This document shows positions 1 through 7,106 of a DNA stretch of 24,007 nt, one piece after another (position 1 is the first letter of the stretch; each line of letters begins with the position of its first letter). The stretch lies in the NCBI GenBank assembly GCA_002347185.1, contig DDXK01000139.1:1-24007 (forward strand). Direction: 5' to 3'. This DNA comes from Desulfobulbaceae bacterium UBA2262. GTDB taxonomy: Bacteria > Desulfobacterota > Desulfobulbia > Desulfobulbales > Desulfurivibrionaceae. The notes under the pieces were generated by a model. The model did not search any database, was not told the origin of the DNA, and was given only the letters and a program-made list of their open reading frames with translations. A program made the position numbers and the translations under genes.

Positions 1-762
1 ACCAACGCCTACCATGCCATGCAGGAACAGGGCGGGGTTCTCACCATTGCCCTGCGCGAGGTGCGGCAGGCGCCGGAGCCGGGCGGACAGCGGCCCAGAA
101 AGGAAGTCCTGCCGCCGGGAAACTATCTGGCCATCGAGGTGAGCGACAACGGCAGCGGCATGGACAGGGAGACGATCAAGAAGATCTTCGATCCCTATTT
201 CACCACCAAGGAGCTGGGCCGCGGCACCGGCCTGGGGCTGGCCGTGGCGCACGGCATCGTCAAAAGCCACGGCGGGCGGATTTCGGTCTCCAGCGAACCC
301 GGCAAGGGCTCGACCTTCCGGGTCTATCTGCCCACAGTGGTCGGCGGCCAAGCGCCGCAACCGGAACCAGTCGCGGCACCGACGACGGAGAGCGGTCGCA
401 ACGAACGGATCATCTTTGTCGACGACGAAGAGGGAATACGGCAGATGGCCGGAGAATACCTGACCGGCTCCGGCTACCGGGTCGAGCTCTTTGCCAACGG
501 CGCGGAGGCCCTGGTCAGGCTGCGCCGGGATCCGCACACCTGCGACCTGCTGATCACCGACATGGCCATGCCCGATCTGGACGGGAGAACCCTGGCGCAG
601 GAGGCCCTGGCCCTGCGGCCCGGACTGCCGATCATCCTCTGCACCGGCTACAGCCCCCTCATCAACGCCGAAAGCGCCCGGAAGCTCGGCATCCGGGAAT
701 ATGTGCAGAAACCGGTGATCATGTCGGAGCTGCTCGCCAGGATCAGAAAGGCGCTCTCCTAG
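1..762 (+). CDS. Hybrid sensor histidine kinase, C-terminal part (HATPase + receiver), 5' truncated by window
   Basis: The reading frame is open from base 1, so the gene starts upstream of the window. The visible 253 residues begin inside the N box (NAYHAM). The ATP-binding G boxes follow (DNGSGMD, FDPYFTTK, GTGLGLAV), then a proline-rich linker at about residues 110-130 and a C-terminal receiver domain starting IIFVDDEE. The likely phospho-acceptor is the Asp in LLITDMAMP (about residue 187 of the fragment), with the conserved Lys in VQKPV near the end. This is the usual architecture of a hybrid kinase that passes phosphate to its own receiver. The sensor and dimerisation parts are not visible, so the signal and partner are unknown. 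The stop is 3 bp from the stop of the convergent gene at 766-1077, with no terminator hairpin between them. Confidence 0.93.
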   Translation, partial: TNAYHAMQEQGGVLTIALREVRQAPEPGGQRPRKEVLPPGNYLAIEVSDNGSGMDRETIKKIFDPYFTTKELGRGTGLGLAVAHGIVKSHGGRISVSSEPGKGSTFRVYLPTVVGGQAPQPEPVAAPTTESGRNERIIFVDDEEGIRQMAGEYLTGSGYRVELFANGAEALVRLRRDPHTCDLLITDMAMPDLDGRTLAQEALALRPGLPIILCTGYSPLINAESARKLGIREYVQKPVIMSELLARIRKALS

Positions 763-765
763 CCC

Positions 766-1077
766 TCAAATCCCCAGATCCTTGCCCTGCCGGATGAAAG
801 TGGGGATCTGGCGCGACTCCTCCCTGGAAAAGGAAATGTGGGGGTACCGCTTCATCCGCTCCTGCACGCTCATCCCGAACAGCTCGTAGTTGACGTCCTC
901 GATGAGATCCTGCAGCTCGCCGCCGGTGAAGACGCGCAGCTGCATGGCGGCGTCGATGAAGCCCTCCAGGTAGCATTTCTCGCGCTCCGGCACGGCCCTG
1001 GTGGCCTGCACCGTCGAGTAATACCGCTTGAGGGCGAGACGAAAGGTATCAAGGTAGGTTGTCTGTTCCGGGTCCAT
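766..1077 (-). CDS. Small hypothetical protein, 103 aa
   Basis: I do not recognise this protein. The ATG at 1077 was chosen because AAGGAG lies 10 nt upstream; the longer open frame to 1254 has no ribosome site and reads through low-complexity sequence. The product begins MDPEQTTYLDTF and is hydrophilic and probably mostly helical. It contains one Cys, a pattern of aromatic and acidic residues, and no signal peptide or membrane segment, so it should be cytoplasmic. It is convergent with the hybrid kinase (3-bp gap). Its upstream region is shared with the decahaem cytochrome at 1609, so the palindromic sites at 1217-1334 could also control it. No function is assigned. Confidence 0.7.
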   Translation of the reverse strand: MDPEQTTYLDTFRLALKRYYSTVQATRAVPEREKCYLEGFIDAAMQLRVFTGGELQDLIEDVNYELFGMSVQERMKRYPHISFSREESRQIPTFIRQGKDLGI

Positions 1078-1216
1078 GGCGTTGCGGCTCCTTGCGCTGA
1101 GATTGCAAACCCCTGCTCCCGCGAATCGATGCGGATGAAAAATCTTATCACAAATGCAAGAAAAAGTTCCCACCCCTGAAAAAAAATCCCGCCCCGAATT
1201 TTCGTCTCGCCATTTT

Positions 1217-1232
1217 TCGGTGAAATACCCAA
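1217..1232 (+). promoter_or_regulatory. Palindromic operator-like site D
   Basis: TCGGTGAAATACCCAA. It is a diverged member of the TTGGGGAAATCACCAG family and keeps GGTGAAAT from site A1 read on this strand. Its centre is 80 bp from the centre of A1. It is the weakest of the three copies here. Confidence 0.4.
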
Positions 1233-1296
1233 CCCGTGACTGACCCAAAGCCATTTTGGGCCGATTTTTTCAAGGCTCAGCAGGGAAAGCCCCGAC

Positions 1297-1312
1297 CTGG
1301 TGATTTCACCAA
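1297..1312 (+). promoter_or_regulatory. Palindromic operator-like site A1
   Basis: CTGGTGATTTCACCAA; on the other strand it reads TTGGTGAAATCACCAG. GGTGA and TCACC form a perfect inverted repeat about a 2-bp centre. The centre lies 22 bp from the centre of A2. Together A1 and A2 also form a larger inverted repeat, with 10-bp arms CTGGTGATTT and AAATCACCAG at 1297-1306 and 1325-1334. Confidence 0.6.
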
Positions 1313-1318
1313 CCCGAC

Positions 1319-1334
1319 TTGGGGAAATCACCAG
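1319..1334 (+). promoter_or_regulatory. Palindromic operator-like site A2
   Basis: TTGGGGAAATCACCAG, taken here as the type sequence of the family. It lies about 155 bp upstream of the predicted transcript start of the decahaem cytochrome, a usual distance for a sigma-54 activator site. Binding by the nearby NtrC-type regulator is an inference. Confidence 0.6.
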
Positions 1335-1455
1335 ATTTCCCCCTCGCCCCACCCTCCGCAGGAGCAGAAAGCCTTCCCTCCCGACAGGGAAAACAGCCCG
1401 TTTTCCCGCATCCTCCATGACAACCAAGGACATAACACCCCAACAACTTCTCGAC

Positions 1456-1471
1456 AGGTGCATTTTTTGCA
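1456..1471 (+). promoter_or_regulatory. Sigma-54-type -24/-12 promoter of the decahaem cytochrome
   Basis: AGGTGCATTTTTTGCA has GG and GC elements separated by exactly 10 bp and a TTGCA -12 box. The -24 box is degenerate (AGGTGC rather than TGGCAC). The predicted start is near 1482, leaving a leader of about 127 nt before the ATG at 1609. Confidence 0.5.
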
Positions 1472-1608
1472 GGTATTATTACCCAATAGCCTCTGCCCAG
1501 TGCCGGGGCTGTCCAAGAAGAGGCAGGGGCTTCCCCGGAGACGGCACGCCGGCCGGAAAGAGCCTATCCTGCCAAAAGAAGAAGGAACACGCACAACAAG
1601 GAGGGGGA

Positions 1609-3501
1609 ATGAAAAAAATCTATTCAATCTTGGGAACAGTGGCGCTGACCGCCAGCCTTGGGGTGTTCGCCCCCAGCGGCAACGCGGCCAAGCCGGTGGA
1701 CGCCGACGGCGACGGCTACAAGTCCAACGCTGACTGCAACGACAGCGACCCCAGCGTCTGGGTCCTCAGCTCCTGCGGCACCTGCGCCCCGGAATCGACC
1801 TGTGAAGGTGGGGGCGGAGGCGGGACCAATCCCCACGCCAGCATCGTCGGCACCTTCGCCACCCCGGCGGCCGTCACCGCCAAATGCCTGGAATGCCACA
1901 GCGCGGAAGGCTCCCATGCGGTCAACTCGCTGCACGGCATGATGCCCACCCCGGCGCCCGACGTCACCAACATGACGCGCTACAGCCAGAAGCTCGCGGA
2001 GATCAACACCTTCTGCAGCTACCCCAACCCCGCCCAGGCAGGCGCGGCATGCCTCGGCTGCCACCCCACCCTGGGAAAATGGGAAAATCTGGTGGCGGCC
2101 GACCTCGACTGCCTCCGCTGCCACAATGACCAGTACAAGCGGAGATTCACCCCGGAAAGCGACCCGGCCAACTTCGTCACGGTCACCGACTGGCAGGGAG
2201 CCACCAAGACCTATGTGCCCGCCGACCGGGACGCCAGCGGCAACTTCCACGTGGAGTTCGACTGGAACGCCATGCCGGGCCTGACCGCCACCGACCTGAT
2301 CGCCGGAGTGCACAGGCCCACCACCACCACCTGCCTGAGCTGCCATGCCAAGGCCGGCGGCGGGGACTGGACCAAGCGGGGCGACATGGGGCTTTCCACC
2401 GCCAACCCCACGGCCGCCGAGGATGTGCATCTGGCCTCGACGGCCAACGGCGGCGCAGGGCTGAGCTGCGCCAGCTGCCACACCCCCTCCACCCATCAGA
2501 TCCCGGGCCGCGGCATCGACCTGCGCCCCTCGGAAGGCGGAGCGGTGAAGCAGTGCGTGGACTGCCACACGGGCATGGATAACGGTGGCCATGCGGCCCT
2601 GGGCATCCGGGTCGAACCGGACCGCCACACCAAGCGGGTTTCCTGCCAATCCTGCCATATCCCCGCCTTCGGCAAGGGCGGCGCCACGGAGCTTTCCCGC
2701 AACTGGACCGCGCCGCACTGGAACCAGGCCCTCTGCGACGGCCAGGGCGCCTGGGCCGGCGAAGAGATCAAGGTCGCCAACGTGATCCCCGACCAGGTCT
2801 TCTTCGACGGCACCAGCTATGTCTATTCGCTGGGCGACATCCTGGACCGGATCGACCCGGTGAGCGGGCTTCCCCTGATGGCGGACGCCAACGGCGACAT
2901 CAACGGCCCGCTCGGCGTGAGCAAGCTCGTTCCCATCAAGCGCCACCAATCCACCATGGCGGTGATGAGTTCCGGTGCCGATACCGGCAAGGTCATCCCC
3001 TACGACGTGGTCTGGCAGTTCATGACGGGCCTCTCCGACGAGGCGGCGGAAAACGGCAAGGCCTATGCCGGCTATTCCGGTAGCCATGAATGGAAGGTGG
3101 TCGAGGCGGAAATGGCCATCAACCACGGGGTGAGCCCGGCCGCCAGCGTGGCCGCCTGCACCAGCTGCCACCATGGCCGCGACCAGTTCTCCGTCGAGTT
3201 CGCAAGCAAGCTCGACAAAACCGGCTATGCCCTGAAGGACGCCAACAAGGACGGCGTGGTCACCGCAGCCGACAAGGCGATCATCTGCAGCCAGTGCCAT
3301 GGCGAAAAGGCCTTCAAGCGCGACTGGGAGCAGATGCATGCCCACACCGCCAAGGGCTCCGGCATCGGCTGCACCTTCTGCCATGACATCAAGCGGCCGG
3401 AGCGCGGCCTCTGCGAGCCCTGCAACCCGGATGGCACGCCGAACACCGCCTGCACCAACGAGTTTGTCGATACCAACTTCTATGACCACTGCGGCTCATA
3501 A
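1609..3501 (+). CDS. Secreted decahaem c-type cytochrome with MopE-like metal-binding motif
   Basis: The product is 630 aa. Start ATG at 1609 is preceded by AAGGAGG at the right spacing and gives a typical signal peptide (MKKIYSILGTVALTASLGVF, cleaved near SGNA-A). Just after it comes DADGDGYKSNADCNDSDP, the calcium/copper-binding motif seen in MopE-type and other secreted proteins, followed by a glycine linker. Ten CXXCH haem sites follow: CLECH, CLGCH, CLRCH, CLSCH, CASCH, CVDCH, CQSCH, CTSCH, CSQCH and CTFCH. An EF-hand/dockerin-like loop (DANKDGVVTAAD) sits between haem sites 8 and 9. The C-terminal tail has four more cysteines (CEPC, then two single Cys) that are not haem sites and may form disulfides. 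It is probably periplasmic or surface-exposed and acts in electron transfer; the partner is unknown. It is a single-gene unit with its own sigma-54-like promoter and a strong terminator. Confidence 0.9.
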   Translation: MKKIYSILGTVALTASLGVFAPSGNAAKPVDADGDGYKSNADCNDSDPSVWVLSSCGTCAPESTCEGGGGGGTNPHASIVGTFATPAAVTAKCLECHSAEGSHAVNSLHGMMPTPAPDVTNMTRYSQKLAEINTFCSYPNPAQAGAACLGCHPTLGKWENLVAADLDCLRCHNDQYKRRFTPESDPANFVTVTDWQGATKTYVPADRDASGNFHVEFDWNAMPGLTATDLIAGVHRPTTTTCLSCHAKAGGGDWTKRGDMGLSTANPTAAEDVHLASTANGGAGLSCASCHTPSTHQIPGRGIDLRPSEGGAVKQCVDCHTGMDNGGHAALGIRVEPDRHTKRVSCQSCHIPAFGKGGATELSRNWTAPHWNQALCDGQGAWAGEEIKVANVIPDQVFFDGTSYVYSLGDILDRIDPVSGLPLMADANGDINGPLGVSKLVPIKRHQSTMAVMSSGADTGKVIPYDVVWQFMTGLSDEAAENGKAYAGYSGSHEWKVVEAEMAINHGVSPAASVAACTSCHHGRDQFSVEFASKLDKTGYALKDANKDGVVTAADKAIICSQCHGEKAFKRDWEQMHAHTAKGSGIGCTFCHDIKRPERGLCEPCNPDGTPNTACTNEFVDTNFYDHCGS

Positions 3502-3508
3502 CCCAAAA

Positions 3509-3536
3509 GAGCGGCCGTCCTGAGGACGGACCGCTC
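3509..3536 (+). terminator. Hairpin downstream of the decahaem cytochrome
   Basis: GAGCGG (3509-3514) pairs with CCGCTC (3531-3536), and an inner CCGTCC/GGACGG extends the stem with a small mismatch. It begins 8 bp after the stop codon and precedes the stronger terminator at 3541-3578. It may protect the 3' end or act as part of a double terminator. Confidence 0.55.
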
Positions 3537-3540
3537 CTGC

Positions 3541-3578
3541 AAAAAAAAAGCTGCCCTCTCCGGGGCAGCTTTTTTTTT
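3541..3578. terminator. Bidirectional rho-independent terminator
   Basis: An 8-bp perfect stem, AGCTGCCC (3549-3556) with GGGCAGCT (3563-3570), is flanked by an A tract on the left and a T tract on the right, so it works in both directions. It separates the cytochrome (stop 3501) from the convergent HD-GYP gene (stop 3634). Confidence 0.9.
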
Positions 3579-3633
3579 GCAGGGAACGGAAACGACAATA
3601 AGGCCGCAGGCGGAGGAACGACGGGCTGGGTGT

Positions 3634-4842
3634 TCAGCAGGCCCGCAGGTAGACCTGTTTGATTTCGGGGAGATTTTTCAGAAAAACCTTCACCAGCTGT
3701 GGATCAAAATAGATGTTGCCGAGGCGCTCCACCTCGCCCACCGCATCTTCGAATCCCCAGGCCTTCTTGTAGGGCCGCTCCGAGGTCAGGGCGTCAAAGA
3801 CGTCGCAGATGGAGGCGATGCGGCTGGCCAGGGGGATCTGCCGTTCGGTGAGCCCCTGGGGATAGCCGGAGCCGTCCCAGCGCTCGTGGTGGGTCAGGGC
3901 GATGGTCCTGGCCACCTCGAGCAGGGTGGAACCGCCGCCAAGCAGATCGGCACCCACCCGGCAATGGGTCTTGATGATCTCGAATTCATGACGGGTGAGC
4001 GGTCCCTGCTTGCGGAGGATCGAATCGTCGATGCCGAGCTTACCCACGTCGTGCATGGGCACGGCATGGAAGAGCACCCAGTTGGCTTTTTTGCTCAGGC
4101 CGAAGGAACGGCCGAGGATGGCGGAATAGCGGCTCAGCCGCTTGATGTGGGCGCCGGTGTCGCCGTCCCGGCAGGCGGCGGCCTGGGTCAGTCGGCTCAC
4201 CACGTCGAGCTGGGCCCGGTGCAGCTCCCTGGTCCGCCTGGCGACCAGCAGCTCCAGATTGTCCTTGTGGAAGGTGAGCTCCTCCTGCACCTCGCTGAGG
4301 CGCTCCTCGAGCTGCATCTCCTTGGTCACGTCGATCAACGAGCCATAGGAAAGCACGACCCTGTCCTGGCCATGCATTTCAAGACGGGCCAGATCCTTGA
4401 GCCAGACCGGGCTGCCGTTGACGTCGATCTTGTAAACGGCCTCCACGGCCCCGCCCCGTTCGGCGATACGGCGCATGGCGCCCCGCATGCGGTCGAGCTG
4501 GGGCCGGTCCCGGATGATCTTGTCCACGGCGGGGGGGGTTTTCTGCAGGCGGTAGAGGCAGCGGGTGATGATATGTTCCCGGAAGGCGTCGGCCAGCTCC
4601 GCGGTCTTGAGCCCGAGCAGGGCATGCAGCCGCGAACCGGCGTACTCGTACCAGATATGGCCGCCGTCGGGCCGCCAGGCGGCGATGTAGGGAATGACCG
4701 GGGAGCCTATCCTGTCCAAGGCTTCGAGATGCACTATGGCCTGGGAAAGATTTCGCTGCAGCGCCCCACTGAAGGAACCGGAGAGAATCCTGCCGGTGTA
4801 GTTGTAGCGTTTCCGGAAGTAGCCGAGGGTGTTTTCAGTCAT
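3634..4842 (-). CDS. PAS-HD-GYP cyclic-di-GMP phosphodiesterase
   Basis: The product is 402 aa and cytoplasmic, with no signal peptide or membrane segment. The N-terminal half resembles a PAS sensor (about residues 45-170, containing IWYEYAGSRLHALLG and a PAC-like VWLKDLARLEM). A coiled coil follows (about 178-218), then an HD-GYP domain. The domain shows the metal-binding HD in HDVGKLGIDD and the signature HHERWDGSGYPQGL, both intact, so hydrolysis of cyclic-di-GMP is expected. Start ATG at 4842 has only a weak ribosome site (GAG), consistent with translation coupled to the GGDEF-PilZ gene 37 bp upstream. Next to a cyclase it forms an antagonistic make/break pair. The PAS ligand is unknown. 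Confidence 0.9.
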   Translation of the reverse strand: MTENTLGYFRKRYNYTGRILSGSFSGALQRNLSQAIVHLEALDRIGSPVIPYIAAWRPDGGHIWYEYAGSRLHALLGLKTAELADAFREHIITRCLYRLQKTPPAVDKIIRDRPQLDRMRGAMRRIAERGGAVEAVYKIDVNGSPVWLKDLARLEMHGQDRVVLSYGSLIDVTKEMQLEERLSEVQEELTFHKDNLELLVARRTRELHRAQLDVVSRLTQAAACRDGDTGAHIKRLSRYSAILGRSFGLSKKANWVLFHAVPMHDVGKLGIDDSILRKQGPLTRHEFEIIKTHCRVGADLLGGGSTLLEVARTIALTHHERWDGSGYPQGLTERQIPLASRIASICDVFDALTSERPYKKAWGFEDAVGEVERLGNIYFDPQLVKVFLKNLPEIKQVYLRAC

Positions 4843-4857
4843 CTCGCAACTGCCGCC

Positions 4858-4873
4858 TTGGGGTCAATGCCAG
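4858..4873 (+). promoter_or_regulatory. Palindromic operator-like site F between the cyclic-di-GMP genes
   Basis: TTGGGGTCAATGCCAG matches the family seen at 1319-1334 and 20830-20845. It fills most of the 37-bp gap between the GGDEF-PilZ stop and the HD-GYP start. A second partial match (TTGGGGCAAT, 4901-4910) lies inside the end of the GGDEF-PilZ gene. It may be fortuitous because no promoter is seen beside it. Confidence 0.35.
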
Positions 4874-4879
4874 CATTCC

Positions 4880-6046
4880 TCATTGCCAACAATTACTCCA
4901 TTGGGGCAATCTGTTCAACACATAATCACCCAGCACGGTTTTTACCGGCTCCTGCTCCTCGAGAAAGGAAACGGCTATGTCAAAACGGTCACTGGCCAGC
5001 TCCCGGGTGCGGACCACCTTGCCCTGGATGGCCACCGGCTCCTCGCTCAGGCCCATGTTGATCTCGACCAGCGAGCCGAGCCCGATGGGATGCTGATTTT
5101 CGAGGAGTATGCCCCCACAGCAGAGGTTCTTGCTCTTCACCGTGGCGTCGAGCTCCTGCGCCGGCATCAGGGAGCGGATGTTGAGCTGCTTGACAAAGGG
5201 AACCCGGACAAACTTGCGGCCGTCCGGCTTGTGACAGAGGACTGAATTCTTGCCATTGCGCTTTGCCCGGTAGAGGGCCTCGTCGGCGTACTGGCGCAGG
5301 ACAAGCCCTTCGCCGCCGTCGTCGGGAAAGGTCGCCACCCCGCCGCTGATGGTCACCTGCAGGGAATGGCCGCCGAACTCCATGCAGCGGCCGGCGACGC
5401 TGGCCCGGATCCGCTCGGCCAGCACCAGGGCCTCGGCCTTGTCGGTGTCGGGCAGCAGCAGGACAAACTCATCGCCGCCATAGCGTGCGGCCATATCCTC
5501 CATGCGCTTCCGGGAGGAAAGGATCTTGGCCACCGTGCGCAGCACGTTGTCGCCGGCCAGATGCCCATGGGTGTCGTTTACCGTCTTGAAGCAGTCCACG
5601 TCGATGAAGAGGAGGGAGAGCTTGCGCCCATAACGCTTCGCCCTGGCGATTTCCTGCCGGAGCCCCTCCTCGAAGGCCTCCCGGTTGTAGAGATTGGTGA
5701 GAAAATCGTGCTGATTGCGGTGGAAGATCTCCTCGAACTGGTAGACATCCACAAGCTTGGGGAAGCCTATGCTCCCTTTTACCCAATGGAAGTAGTCACA
5801 GACCGTGACCGGCAGATTCACCGGCCTTTTCAGCGCCGCGCTCAAGGAGGCCTGGTGGGCGACGATCTCGTGCCAGTGGCGGACAGCCACCGGGGTCTCG
5901 AAATCAAGATGGGTGAGAATCTCCAGGATGATCTTGCACGCCTCGTCTCCTTCCTGGGCGATGACCGCGTTGAGGCTCGTCACCAGGTCATCATCGGGCG
6001 TGCAGTTCTGCATGCAGGCCAAAACCGCTTTTCTGATCGCGTCCAT
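4880..6046 (-). CDS. Diguanylate cyclase with C-terminal PilZ domain (GGDEF-PilZ)
   Basis: The product is 388 aa and cytoplasmic. ATG at 6046 was chosen because GGGGGAGG lies just upstream; the GTG at 6079 lacks a ribosome site. After an uncharacterised N-terminal region of about 100 residues comes a GGDEF domain with intact RYGGDEF (about 190-194). An RMED inhibitory I-site (RxxD) ends five residues before GGDEF, so product feedback is expected. The substrate-selectivity position in GHLAGD is Asp, as in ordinary diguanylate cyclases, and not the Ser/Thr of Hypr enzymes that make cGAMP. The C-terminus (about 280-385) is PilZ-like: RKFVR supplies RxxxR, and NLCCGG replaces the usual Ser of (D/N)xSxxG with Cys. 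It is first in an operon with the HD-GYP gene and sits behind a sigma-54-like promoter at 6134-6149. The cyclase call is firm; PilZ ligand binding is less sure. Confidence 0.9.
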   Translation of the reverse strand: MDAIRKAVLACMQNCTPDDDLVTSLNAVIAQEGDEACKIILEILTHLDFETPVAVRHWHEIVAHQASLSAALKRPVNLPVTVCDYFHWVKGSIGFPKLVDVYQFEEIFHRNQHDFLTNLYNREAFEEGLRQEIARAKRYGRKLSLLFIDVDCFKTVNDTHGHLAGDNVLRTVAKILSSRKRMEDMAARYGGDEFVLLLPDTDKAEALVLAERIRASVAGRCMEFGGHSLQVTISGGVATFPDDGGEGLVLRQYADEALYRAKRNGKNSVLCHKPDGRKFVRVPFVKQLNIRSLMPAQELDATVKSKNLCCGGILLENQHPIGLGSLVEINMGLSEEPVAIQGKVVRTRELASDRFDIAVSFLEEQEPVKTVLGDYVLNRLPQWSNCWQ

Positions 6047-6133
6047 CGCCTCCCCCTCTTTAATCGCTTCCGCTTCCACTCCCGACCCCTCGCCATCGCC
6101 CTCGGATGGCTTGCTCCCACCCCCATTTCTTTA

Positions 6134-6149
6134 TGCAATATCCATGCCC
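6134..6149 (-). promoter_or_regulatory. Sigma-54-type promoter of the GGDEF-PilZ / HD-GYP operon
   Basis: On the minus strand, GGGCATGGATATTGCA matches TGGCAC-N5-TTGCA at all but two positions, with the required 10 bp between GG and GC. The predicted start near 6123 gives a leader of about 77 nt. I saw no copy of the 16-bp palindrome close upstream. Confidence 0.6.
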
Positions 6150-6170
6150 AAATCGAAATACCTTCCGCGC

Positions 6171-6212
6171 CCGCTAGGAAACCCTCAGCGGTATCCCTGG
6201 TTTTCCTAGCGG
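6171..6212 (-). terminator. Inverted repeat at the 3' end of the cytochrome/NHL operon
   Basis: Arms CCGCTAGGAAACC (6171-6183) and its near-exact complement (6199-6212, one bulged base) enclose a 15-nt loop. The stop codon of the NHL gene (6206-6208) lies inside one arm. There is no U tract, so it may be a weak or rho-assisted terminator or an mRNA-stabilising end. The next promoter (6134-6149) begins 22 bp beyond it. Confidence 0.5.
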
Positions 6213-7102
6213 AAAACCTGCACCCTGTTGTTGTTCCTGTCGGCGACAAAGGCGTAGCCGTCGCCGCTGAGACAGAGACCCACCGGGTAGTTGAGCATCC
6301 CCTCCTTCCAGCCGCGGTCGCTCTTCTTTCCCTGAAAGGAACCGTCCAGGCCGACCACCACCACCTTGCCGCCGTTCTGGTCGGTGAGATAGAGATTGCC
6401 GCCGTTGTCGGTGGCGATATAGGCCGGGAAGCGCAGCTGCTCCTTGAGGCTCTTGGAGAGCGGGCTGAAGCGCTGCGCCTCCCGTGAGGCGGAATGGATG
6501 CGGGCGTTGACGCTGTCCACCAGATAGATGGTGCCGCCGCTGTCCACCACGAAATCGGCAAAGGAGCCGAATTCGGCGGGCAGCGCGATCTGCCGGAGAA
6601 AATCACCGGCCGGGCTGGCGACCAGCAGCGCGCCGCCCGCGATGTCGAGGACATAGACCTTGTCTTCCCGATCGATCCGGAAGCTCCTCGGCACCACTGA
6701 GGCCCAGTCCGGGCCGCCCTTCATCTCGAAATTGCCGAGAAACTGCCCCGCCTCGCTCAGGCGGACGATCCGTCGCGTCTTGCCGTTCAGCACCCAGACC
6801 TCCCCCTTCGCGGTGCGCTGGACCCGGATGGGACTCTGGAGCTGCGGGGCGGTGAACTGCGCGGCATAACGGACCTCGTTGCCCTGCAGTTCATAGCGGA
6901 GCAGACGGTCGTTGCCCGTGTCGGCGATGACGATGCTGCCGGCGGAGCAGGCCACATCCTCGGGGGCGAGAAAGCCCTTGCCGTCGGCATCGGTGTAGAT
7001 GGAGACCACCGGCTTGAAGACGAGCGCCTCCCCGGCCAGCGCCGCCTGGGCCGGACAGAGAAGCAGGATCATCGCGAAGATATTGATCTTGGTTGCACGC
7101 AC
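6206..7102 (-). CDS. Secreted NHL-repeat beta-propeller protein (distal in cytochrome operon)
   Basis: The product is 298 aa. The start is GTG at 7102, because GGGAGGTAA, the very end of the preceding cytochrome gene, forms its ribosome site. The longer frame to 7162 reads back into that gene. The signal peptide is RATKINIFAMILLLCPAQAALA, cleaved before GEALVF. The mature part is made of NHL-type blades, with phrases such as VACSAGSIVIADTGNDRLLRY, FRIDREDKVYVLDIA, FVVDSGGTIYLVDSVN and YIATDNGGNLYLTDQNGG, ending in NNRVQVFR. It should be a periplasmic or surface six-bladed propeller. NHL proteins are common beside multihaem cytochromes and presumably bind or scaffold them; a catalytic role is not indicated. 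Only 4 bp separate it from the 16-haem gene, so translation is probably coupled. Confidence 0.88.
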   Translation of the reverse strand: MRATKINIFAMILLLCPAQAALAGEALVFKPVVSIYTDADGKGFLAPEDVACSAGSIVIADTGNDRLLRYELQGNEVRYAAQFTAPQLQSPIRVQRTAKGEVWVLNGKTRRIVRLSEAGQFLGNFEMKGGPDWASVVPRSFRIDREDKVYVLDIAGGALLVASPAGDFLRQIALPAEFGSFADFVVDSGGTIYLVDSVNARIHSASREAQRFSPLSKSLKEQLRFPAYIATDNGGNLYLTDQNGGKVVVVGLDGSFQGKKSDRGWKEGMLNYPVGLCLSGDGYAFVADRNNNRVQVFR

Positions 7103-7106
7103 GCGC

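Larger units (their letters stand above)
1078..1608. promoter_or_regulatory. Divergent regulatory region between the 103-aa gene and the decahaem cytochrome
   Basis: This stretch of about 530 bp has no convincing gene. It holds three copies of a 16-bp palindrome (1217-1232, 1297-1312, 1319-1334), an additional CCCAAA/TTTGGG inverted repeat at about 1244-1260, a sigma-54-like promoter at 1456-1471 facing right, and a GC-rich leader of about 127 nt able to form alternative hairpins before the ribosome site at 1598-1607. A frame that is open through part of the region is judged non-coding because it would start upstream of the predicted transcript start and has no Shine-Dalgarno. Confidence 0.6.

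Noticed and set aside
1150..1175. GGGAACTTTTTCTTGCA as a sigma-54 promoter of the 103-aa gene
   Set aside because: The spacing between GG and GC is 11 bp and the -24 box is poor.
1417..1608. In-frame upstream extension of the decahaem cytochrome with a CIFC...CRGC zinc-ribbon-like pattern
   Set aside because: No ribosome site at 1417, it would precede the predicted sigma-54 transcript start near 1482, and the downstream ATG has both a strong ribosome site and a signal peptide.
1624..3489. Long open frame on the strand opposite the decahaem cytochrome
   Set aside because: Antisense shadow of a GC-rich gene; low-complexity Ala/Gly/Val sequence and no recognisable domain. The same applies to the long plus-strand frames over the 26-haem, barrel and YncE-like genes.
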